Origin: Kyrpidia spormannii
GTDB lineage: Bacteria > Bacillota > Bacilli > Kyrpidiales > Kyrpidiaceae
Direction: 5' to 3'
DNA length: 64,000 bases
Assembly: GCF_002804065.1 (NCBI RefSeq)
Contig: NZ_CP024955.1
Span: forward strand, 2,666,001-2,730,000
The notes beneath the pieces were generated by a model that was given only the letters and a program-made list of their open reading frames with translations, did no database searches and was not told the DNA's origin. The translations under genes and the position numbers were made by a program. This document shows positions 57,608 to 64,000 of this stretch, piece after piece. The first letter of the stretch is position 1. Each line of letters opens with the position of its first letter.

Positions 57608-57957
57608 GTTGGGAAAGCCTCGGATGGAACTATGACGACATGACGGCCCGGCGGCGGATACGGCTGAAATCCCCGGCCCCGGAATGTTTTCTTTGCGGCG
57701 AACGAAACCCGCACACATTGGAAATCCATCATGTCGAAGGGAATCACCGGGGACCGACCGTGCTTTTGTGCCGGAACTGCCATGCCGTGGTCACGGCGAA
57801 ACAGGTGGCGGGACTGGACGACCTGAAACGGTTGAAAGACTCCCGCCGGAAAGAAGTGGCCGGACTCATTCTCATGGCGGACGCCCTGGGGGACCGGTTG
57901 CGGATGCTGGCTGGGATGATCGCTGACAAGCTGGATGAAATCGGGAGAGAATCATGA
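57604..57957 (+). CDS. HNH endonuclease of the casposon
   Basis: 117 residues. Zinc cysteines C28/C31 and C56/C59 enclose the catalytic HNH: IHHVEGNHRGPTVLLCRNCH with H42, H43, H48 and H60. A helical tail of 50 residues follows. HNH nucleases are a common companion of casposons; a role in nicking or recombination of the element is inferred. It overlaps both neighbours by four bases. Confidence 0.93.
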   Translation: MSWESLGWNYDDMTARRRIRLKSPAPECFLCGERNPHTLEIHHVEGNHRGPTVLLCRNCHAVVTAKQVAGLDDLKRLKDSRRKEVAGLILMADALGDRLRMLAGMIADKLDEIGRES

Positions 57958-60900
57958 TGCCGAAGAAAACTGAGACGAAACCCAAAGGAATCCGGGAAGG
58001 GCTTTCGATCAGCACCCGGGCCTATACGGTCATTCGGGGCGGGGAGCAGGACAACAAAACGAAACCCCGCCGGGACTGGAACGAGTGGAATGCGGAGGAA
58101 ACCCACCCGTTCGGGTATCGGATGCTCGTATTTGACACGGAAACCACAAGGGACAGTATCCAAAAGTTGCGGTTTGGTTTCGCCCGGGTGTACGAGTCGG
58201 GGAACGTGCTGAAACGGGTGGACGAAGTGGAAACCCCGATTCTCAAACGACACATTCTCTTCTACGCCGAAGACCTGCCGTCGGAGGAAATCCGCATGCT
58301 GAAAGACTACGCCCGGCAAAACGGTTCCATCGTGGTCATGACCTGGGATGAATTCGTGCGGGACGTGTTCATGAAAGAAATTTGCATACATGGTTCGGTC
58401 ATCGTCGGTTTCAACGTGCCGTTCGACGTGTCCCGGATAGCCTGCGATGTCCAAACCTTTCAGCACGGCAAACACGTGGACGAATTCATTTTCGACATGA
58501 CGGGAAGTGACTTCGATTACCGGGTTTCCATTCAATCCCTCAATTCGAAAGCGGCCTTCATTCGGCTTGTGCCGCCGCGAAACCAGACGAAGAAAAACGA
58601 ATTCGGGGTAGGGCTTCAAGGGCGGTTCCTGGACGTGCGGACATTGATTTGGGCCTTGCACTCCCAGTCGGTGGACCTCAAACGGGCGTCCACGAAACTG
58701 TACAAGGTGAAGCATCCGAAACTGGACACCGACGAACACGGAAAAATGACGATGGAATATATCGAGTACGCCGACCGGGACCCACTCACGACCTTCGAAG
58801 TTGCGGTCGAAGCTTTGCGGGATTTTTATCGTCATCCGCTGGTGGACGCCCGGGGCGAACCCTTGGAACCCCATCGGATGTACAGTGCCGCCAGTGTCGG
58901 GAAAGCCTATTTCCGGGCGATGGGGATTCAACCGTTTCACGTCCAGAACCCTGACTTTCCGCCGGAAATCCTGGGGTATGTCATGGACACGTATTGCGGC
59001 GGGCGGGCGGAGTGCCATTATCGGCGGAAACCGGCGGTGGCCTGCCATACAGACGTTCAGTCCATGTACCCGTCGGTATTCGTGCTCCAAGGATTATGGG
59101 ATTTTGTGACGGCGGACAAAATCCGATACGAACAGTGCGGGGAAGAGGTTGCCCGGTGGCTGGAAACCCTCACCCTGGACGAGATGCTGAAAAAAGAGAC
59201 GTTCAAACGGTTGAATGTGATATGCGAAGTCATACCGGCGGGACATTGGTTGCCGACCAAAGCTGACTACGGCGGAAATTCGTTCAACATCGGGATCAAC
59301 TATTTGGACCTCGGCGGGGTGTCGAAATGGTTTACCCTGGCCGACCTTGTGGCCTGCAAGCTGAAAACCGGCAAAGTGCCGAAAATCCTTCGGGCCTATC
59401 GGTTCATCCCGGAAGGGAAACAGGAAACCCTGCGGCCCGTCGCCCTGCTGGGGAATCCGGACCTTTTGATTGATCCGGCAAAAGACGATTTTTTCAAAAC
59501 GGTTATCGAACTTCGGTTGAAATACAAAGCGATGAAAAAAGACCCGGAGGCCAATAAAATCCAGTACGGCCTGAAAATCCTCGCCAACAGCACCAGCTAC
59601 GGCGTGTTCGTTGAACTGAACCGGGAAGAGTTGAAGGAAATGACGGAAGTGGATGTATACGGGATTGAACATGTGAAAACATGGACGGATACCGTCGAAC
59701 GGCCCGGGACCTATTTCAACCCGATCATCGGAACGCTCATTACCGGCGGTGCCAGGATGATCCTGGGTATTATCCAATGTTTGGTCGAACAGGAGGGCGG
59801 AACCTATGCGTTCACCGATACGGACAGCATGTGCGTCATTGATTTGCGGACGGACGACCTCACCAAACAAGACCCGTATGCCATAGCCAAAAAGGTGTCG
59901 GAGAAATTAAAATGCCTGTACCCATACCGGCAGGAACCGGGCAAGGAAAAATCCCTGTTGGGACTTGAGGACGTGAATTTTATCGACGGGGAATATCGCC
60001 CGCTTTACGTGGTGGCGATCAGTGCGAAACGCTATGTCTTGTTTCGCGTGGTGGGCGGGCAATTGAAATTTTGGAAGGAAACCCGAAAATTCCCGGTTGT
60101 GCAGGGGAGATTGCGGACGTGGAAACAGGACGGGAAAACCCTCGTCAAGCGGACGGGACGCAAACCAAAATTGAAAAAACGGGGCAAAACGGAATGGGGC
60201 AAGTATACGGAACACGGTTTGGGACATTTGATGCAACCGTACCCGAAACCGGAAATGACCAAAGAGGATTTTGAACGGGACCTGTGGAAATTCGTGGTGG
60301 ACGATGTGTTGCGAAATCATCCGGTGCCCGGATATACGCCCCCCCAAAAAAGAGTGTACCCGGATTATGCGGACCTCCCGATTATGGGACAATTCAGCAT
60401 TACGAAACCCCGGTTATACCATATGGTGGAACGGGAGAAGGGGAAACCCTATGCGGACAGCGTGAAACCGTTCGGTTTTTTGACTGTGGCTTATCAACAA
60501 TTGAAAAGCCTGCCCATGTTTTTCTATGATTACCACCCGAAGACAATCGACCGCTACTATTGCCGCCGGGACCGGGCAATTGCAAACGGCCCATGTAATG
60601 CGAAGGCCATTTGCCAGTACCGCGACAAATGTTTGTCGGGACTGGAACCGTCGCCGGTGACGGCGTATATGGACGACGTGCGGTTGTGGGATACGGTGCA
60701 GTGGCGGGATCGGGCGACTTTGGAACCGATGGACATTCGCCCGGTGCCGCCGCTCCCGCCTGATACGATCATGGGGGACGTGATCGAAGTCCCGCCCATA
60801 TCCGGGGTATATGTGCAAACGTATCGGATTTTGTTCGAGGAATACGGGATTCATCCCGAATCGAAGTACGACGACGAACGGGGAAGACCATGCATGCCCT

Positions 60901-61961
60901 ATACCGCCGGTCTCCTGTACCCGACGTATGTCCGGGCGAAGGAAATCCGGATGCAGGGAAAAGTCACCCATACTGTGTATGTCGAAGAAGAAAATGAGGC
61001 AAGCGGATTGCCCGACGACCGCTTGACGCCGATTCTTGATTATGGCGTCAAACCTGTCGAACCCGTTCCCGACCCGGCGGCGGAGTTGTGGAACACGTTG
61101 CGGGAAAAAATCCGCGAAACCAAGGGGAAACGAAAATTGGCGGGGCAGTTGGAAATTACGTATGACCAATTAAAGCGACTTATGAATGGAACCCGGAACC
61201 CGTCGCCGAAATTGTTATCACGCATGGCGGCCCATTTCGGGATCGAAAACAGCGTGGCAAACAAGAAAGACGCCCGGGGACCGAAAGCATTGGAAACGCC
61301 GAAAAATACGGTGTACCCGGTCGGTTATTTGGCGACCCAAGGAGTTAACCCGGATGAAATGAAACAGATATTCCCCGGTACGTTCATGGAATTGTACGGC
61401 GTGGAATATGTGGTGCATACGCCGGAAACGAAAAAATACGTGGAAACCATTCGGGCCGAACAGCGTAAAAGACAAACCCGCGAAATGATCGACGTGTTGA
61501 TAAATGGAAAAATCTCGGCAATCAACACGTCCAACCCTGGGAAACCCGCATGGATTCGCCCGGATGATATTTTGTGGGTATTCGCGGAAAAAACGGTTGG
61601 ACGAAAAACTTGGATTTTGGCGGTCTTAACGAAAACAGGGGAAATCATGGTGATTAAACAAACGGACGGGCAAAACCAATATTTTTTCCAAGCGGGATTT
61701 TTGCCAAAGGCATCTCAACTGCCGCAGGACAAGTATAACGAAATCACCAAAAACGGATACCGGAAAATATGGACCAAACGGGTGCGGTACGTGTCACGCT
61801 TCGACGGGACCGGGTGGTGTCCGAATATCAAGTTTGAGGCGGCATGCAAATTGTATCAACTGAGGAAAACGGACCTGGAGGGGGTGAGGCGGGACAAAAC
61901 AGGACGGCTTCATGCGGCGGATGTGTTGGAAATTGCCGCCGAAAAATACCGGGAAAGATGA
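57954..61961 (+). CDS. Family B DNA polymerase with C-terminal extension
   Basis: 1335 residues, much longer than a typical replicative PolB (about 780). Proofreading motifs: VFDTETTRD near 59-67 (Exo I), VGFNVPFDVSRI near 150-161 (Exo II) and YIEYADRD near 268-275 (Exo III). Polymerase motifs: TDVQSMYPS near 364-372 (A), GLKILANSTSYGVF near 538-551 (B) and FTDTDSM near 619-625 (C). From about 1040 a helix-turn-helix appears (RKLAGQLEITYDQLKRLMNG), and the last 200 residues form an extra domain ending in a helical part. It should copy the element. There is no sign that it is the protein-primed kind beyond its presence in a casposon. Confidence 0.96.
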   Translation: MMPKKTETKPKGIREGLSISTRAYTVIRGGEQDNKTKPRRDWNEWNAEETHPFGYRMLVFDTETTRDSIQKLRFGFARVYESGNVLKRVDEVETPILKRHILFYAEDLPSEEIRMLKDYARQNGSIVVMTWDEFVRDVFMKEICIHGSVIVGFNVPFDVSRIACDVQTFQHGKHVDEFIFDMTGSDFDYRVSIQSLNSKAAFIRLVPPRNQTKKNEFGVGLQGRFLDVRTLIWALHSQSVDLKRASTKLYKVKHPKLDTDEHGKMTMEYIEYADRDPLTTFEVAVEALRDFYRHPLVDARGEPLEPHRMYSAASVGKAYFRAMGIQPFHVQNPDFPPEILGYVMDTYCGGRAECHYRRKPAVACHTDVQSMYPSVFVLQGLWDFVTADKIRYEQCGEEVARWLETLTLDEMLKKETFKRLNVICEVIPAGHWLPTKADYGGNSFNIGINYLDLGGVSKWFTLADLVACKLKTGKVPKILRAYRFIPEGKQETLRPVALLGNPDLLIDPAKDDFFKTVIELRLKYKAMKKDPEANKIQYGLKILANSTSYGVFVELNREELKEMTEVDVYGIEHVKTWTDTVERPGTYFNPIIGTLITGGARMILGIIQCLVEQEGGTYAFTDTDSMCVIDLRTDDLTKQDPYAIAKKVSEKLKCLYPYRQEPGKEKSLLGLEDVNFIDGEYRPLYVVAISAKRYVLFRVVGGQLKFWKETRKFPVVQGRLRTWKQDGKTLVKRTGRKPKLKKRGKTEWGKYTEHGLGHLMQPYPKPEMTKEDFERDLWKFVVDDVLRNHPVPGYTPPQKRVYPDYADLPIMGQFSITKPRLYHMVEREKGKPYADSVKPFGFLTVAYQQLKSLPMFFYDYHPKTIDRYYCRRDRAIANGPCNAKAICQYRDKCLSGLEPSPVTAYMDDVRLWDTVQWRDRATLEPMDIRPVPPLPPDTIMGDVIEVPPISGVYVQTYRILFEEYGIHPESKYDDERGRPCMPYTAGLLYPTYVRAKEIRMQGKVTHTVYVEEENEASGLPDDRLTPILDYGVKPVEPVPDPAAELWNTLREKIRETKGKRKLAGQLEITYDQLKRLMNGTRNPSPKLLSRMAAHFGIENSVANKKDARGPKALETPKNTVYPVGYLATQGVNPDEMKQIFPGTFMELYGVEYVVHTPETKKYVETIRAEQRKRQTREMIDVLINGKISAINTSNPGKPAWIRPDDILWVFAEKTVGRKTWILAVLTKTGEIMVIKQTDGQNQYFFQAGFLPKASQLPQDKYNEITKNGYRKIWTKRVRYVSRFDGTGWCPNIKFEAACKLYQLRKTDLEGVRRDKTGRLHAADVLEIAAEKYRER

Positions 61962-62013
61962 AGACATTTCCTTTCACGCTTCACCGTGATAAAGTGAAAG
62001 TGGGGTGGTCCGA

Positions 62014-62157
62014 TTGCAAGGGGTAAAAGCACCGACGTTAAAACGAACGGTTTTTGAATGCTTGGCATGTCATACGGTGCGGACGGTGGAATCTTTGGGA
62101 GTGGTTATATGGGGACCGAAGTGCCAGACATGCGGGAAACCAATGAAGCGACTTTGA
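62014..62157 (+). CDS. 47-residue zinc-ribbon protein
   Basis: Too short for usual gene calling. TTG 62014 starts a frame with FECLACHTVRTVE (C16, C19) and GPKCQTCGKPMKRL (C37, C40), a classical rubredoxin-like zinc ribbon spacing. It follows PolB by 52 bp. Low certainty on the start codon; the motif itself is clear. Confidence 0.55.
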   Translation: MQGVKAPTLKRTVFECLACHTVRTVESLGVVIWGPKCQTCGKPMKRL

Positions 62158-62318
62158 TTGCCCGGGCATGGGTGGAAGACGGGATGATTCGGTGCCTACC
62201 GCAGATGTGTGAGGCAGGAGGCATGCCGTGCCCAAGATTGGAGTTATGCCATATTGTCCGAGTCACACTAGATAGGGTACAATCATGCCGGACAGAGCGA
62301 AACGGTGAAGGGGCATGA
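62130..62318 (+). CDS. 62-residue cysteine-containing protein
   Basis: MRETNEATLIARAWVEDGMI, then RCLPQMCEAGGMPCPRLELC with four cysteines near 21-38. It overlaps the zinc-ribbon gene by 28 bp in another frame and is followed at once by a terminator. Two neighbouring small cysteine-rich frames make both plausible. Confidence 0.45.
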   Translation: MRETNEATLIARAWVEDGMIRCLPQMCEAGGMPCPRLELCHIVRVTLDRVQSCRTERNGEGA

Positions 62319-62322
62319 CTCC

Positions 62323-62345
62323 CCGCCCTTCGGGGCGGCCTTTTT
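62323..62345 (+). terminator. Terminator of the casposon replication operon
   Basis: CCGCCC (62323-62328), loop TTCG, GGGCGG (62333-62338), then CCTTTTT. It sits just inside the right inverted repeat. Confidence 0.9.
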
Positions 62346-62352
62346 GTTTCCT

Positions 62353-63481
62353 TCTTCCTTTCCCACTTCACCGCACGAAAGTAAGCCGGGGCGGCGGTTC
62401 CCGGCGTGGTCTGCCGTGGGTTGCCGTGGGGTGGCCTGGGGTGTCCCGGGGCGGAGTGGACGGGAATGCCGCTATTTTGCCGGTATCATGCTGGCGGGGT
62501 GTCGCTATGTTGCCGCTATCCGGGGCGGGAAAACTCGAGATCGGCGGAGACGAATGCGACAGGGACGGCCCTGGGCGGCGGTTCACGGGGCGGGAGTGGG
62601 CGGGGCGGTGGCGGGCGGATTGATATGCCGTGGGATTGCCCGGGAGTGGGCGGACGGTGGCAGAATCATGCCGGGTTGCCCTGGGGGACATGGGATTGCC
62701 CTGGACCGTAGGAGATTGTTGGGACCGCCCTGGATCGCTGGGCTGTAGGGGACCGGACTGGTATTCCCGGGGCGGTCTCCATTGGTCGGGCGGGGGAAAC
62801 GGGCGACAGGATCATGTCCGGCGGGTTGTCCCCGGGGGACCGCTAGGGGCGGGCGGAGACGGGGGCGATTCGGTGGCGGGGGTATGAGGATATTCCCCGC
62901 CCTTTTTTCATGCCTCAGATGGGCCGGTAGAAATGGAAGGGTTTACGGATTATGGAAATAGGTTGGGGTGGCGGAGGATTCGACGGGGATTCCCGGGGCG
63001 GGGGGTGTCCGGTCGGTTGTCCCCGGGGGCGAGCCGGGGGCGGCGGTAGTCCCCTTGGGCGGCGGTTCCCGGGGTGGCGAACGTATAATTGTAGTCCATG
63101 AGAGACGGACAACATGATGCGGGAATATTGGAGACATGTTGCCGACATATGGGCGGGATAGGAAGGGGAATTGTGTGAGATGTGGCTACAATTGCGAAAA
63201 CGGAGAGGGATGGAATTGTGTGGGATGCTGATACAATTGTGAATATAGGGGGATAGGACTATGGGCCTATGGGGTTAATTGTGTGAAAATTATATGGCTA
63301 TTTTTTGGATAGGGTGAGATGGGAGGGCATGGATGGGGTGGCATGGAAATGGGTGGAAGGTGGTGGGATGGGGTGAGATGGGAGAAGGTGGAAGCTGTGG
63401 GGATGGGTGGACACATGCAAGAATTGTGCCAATCCATATTTTGGTGGGTGACTCTGATCGCCTCCCCTTTACGCTAGCCCC
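62353..63481. repeat. Casposon right terminal inverted repeat (1129 bp)
   Basis: Mirror image of 49266-50394. On this strand it shows long G-rich tracts (GGGATGGGGTGAGATGGGAG and similar, 63310-63410), the two 33-bp direct repeats at 63167-63199 and 63212-63244, and an outward terminator at 62875-62902. No gene is supported. Confidence 0.96.
62875..62902 (+). terminator. Outward-facing terminator in the right inverted repeat
   Basis: GGCGGGG, 13-nt loop, CCCCGCC, then TTTTTT. Mirror of the one at 49845-49872. Confidence 0.7.
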
Positions 63482-64000
63482 GCGCCGTTGCACAGCTGGT
63501 TTCCATTCCTCATAGGCACGCTACGAACTCCGAAGTGATCGCCCACGAGAAGGGGAATGATGTAGTTTCCATTCCTCATAGGCACGCTACGAACCAGGAG
63601 TTTGTTTGTCAGCACAGCCGCGCTGCCGGCGTGTTTCCATTCCTCATAGGCACGCTACGAACGATCCGGGCCCGGCGGCATGAGCCTGTGGAGAGGGGGG
63701 AAGTTTCCATTCCTCATAGGCACGCTACGAACGCAGCTCCCGGACATCGTCGTCCATCGGCGGGTTCTGGTTTCCATTCCTCATAGGCACGCTACGAACG
63801 CGGCTTCGGTCTGCGTCATCTCGGCTTCACCTCCTTTGTTTCCATTCCTCATAGGCACGCTACGAACGGGGTTGATGGTGGTGGAGATTGAGTTGATGCG
63901 GAAGATGTTTCCATTCCTCATAGGCACGCTACGAACCCCCGGGCTGGATGGCCGCCAGCGCAGCCGCAACGAAGTTGTTTCCATTCCTCATAGGCACGCT
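63482..64000 (-). CRISPR. CRISPR array 4, segment D (7 complete repeats and one cut by the window end)
   Basis: Starts with the second copy of GCGCCGTTGCACAG plus CTG, then repeats at 63499, 63564, 63632, 63703, 63769, 63838, 63906 and 63976 (incomplete). The array continues past the window, where the leader is expected. Confidence 0.98.

Larger units (their letters stand above)
49266..63481. mobile_element. Casposon (14216 bp) inserted in a CRISPR spacer
   Basis: The element begins GGGGCTAGCGTAAAGGGG and ends with its exact inverse. It is flanked by the perfect 14-bp duplication GCGCCGTTGCACAG (49252-49265 and 63482-63495). Inside are a Cas1-family casposase with a partner gene (minus strand) and a plus-strand operon with an SNF2-type helicase, an HNH nuclease, a family B DNA polymerase and several small proteins. 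Cas1 plus PolB plus HNH plus long inverted repeats plus a 14-15-bp duplication is the definition of a casposon. No capsid, terminase, Cas2 or tRNA gene is present. GC content and G-run statistics of the inverted repeats differ from the centre. Confidence 0.96.

Noticed and set aside
49266-63481. Prophage or integrative plasmid
   Set aside because: No capsid, terminase, portal, integrase, relaxase or partition gene; ends, duplication and gene set fit a casposon.
49266-63481. Spacers of this locus targeting the casposon (self-targeting)
   Set aside because: I compared only a few spacers by eye and saw no match; a full spacer-against-element alignment would be needed, so I make no claim.
63482-63560. 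A tRNA gene as casposon target
   Set aside because: The flanks are CRISPR repeats and spacers; no tRNA fold is visible on either side.

Overview
The window is GC-rich bacterial DNA. Shine-Dalgarno sites are frequent, GTG and TTG starts are common, and there is a spore-photoproduct-lyase-type radical SAM protein. This fits a Bacillota host; a thermophilic or acidophilic Alicyclobacillaceae-like genome (for example Kyrpidia) is my guess and cannot be proven here. Most of the window is one large CRISPR-Cas island, flanked and riddled by mobile elements.

Layout. 1-15.4 kb: a copper P-type ATPase (3' end cut by the window), a radical SAM protein, a permease broken by IS200/IS605-type DNA, a VOC-fold protein, a HIRAN protein, an IS256-family insertion, a secreted transglutaminase-like protein, an IS607-type element whose recombinase carries a nonsense codon, and a frameshifted NERD nuclease gene. 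15.5-25.1 kb: CRISPR array 1, its leader, a relic of csa1, then a plus-strand type III-D-like operon (cas10, four Cas7/Csm3-like RAMPs, csx10-like, a small subunit, one unknown). 25.1-39.6 kb: an almost unbroken minus-strand run, in transcription order cas1-cas2-cas4-csa1, leader/array 3, cas3-cas8-cas7-cas5 (type I-A/I-B-like), leader/array 2, cas6 and a CARF-HEPN RNase. 39.9-41.2 kb: a divergent second CARF-HEPN gene. 41.3 kb to the end: CRISPR array 4, with a different 30-bp repeat and about 83 visible repeats, interrupted by an IS3-family element, a second IS256-family copy and a 14.2-kb casposon.

The main discovery is the casposon (49266-63481). It encodes a Cas1-family casposase (no Cas2), a very large family B DNA polymerase, an HNH nuclease and an SNF2-type helicase. 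It is bounded by 1129-bp inverted repeats that match wherever I compared them, and flanked by a perfect 14-bp target duplication. The target is a spacer of array 4: removing the element and one duplication restores a normal 39-nt spacer between intact repeats. A Cas1-driven transposon, of the group thought to have given rise to CRISPR adaptation, thus sits inside a living CRISPR array whose host also carries its own cas1-cas2-cas4-csa1.

How the parts may work together (inference). Cas1-Cas2-Cas4-Csa1 feed new spacers in at the right-hand (leader) ends of arrays 1-3. Cas6 processes transcripts. The type I effector with a fused Cas3 degrades DNA. The type III-D-like complex senses RNA and, through a Cas10 lacking an HD domain but keeping the palm DD, could make cyclic oligoadenylate for the two CARF-HEPN RNases.
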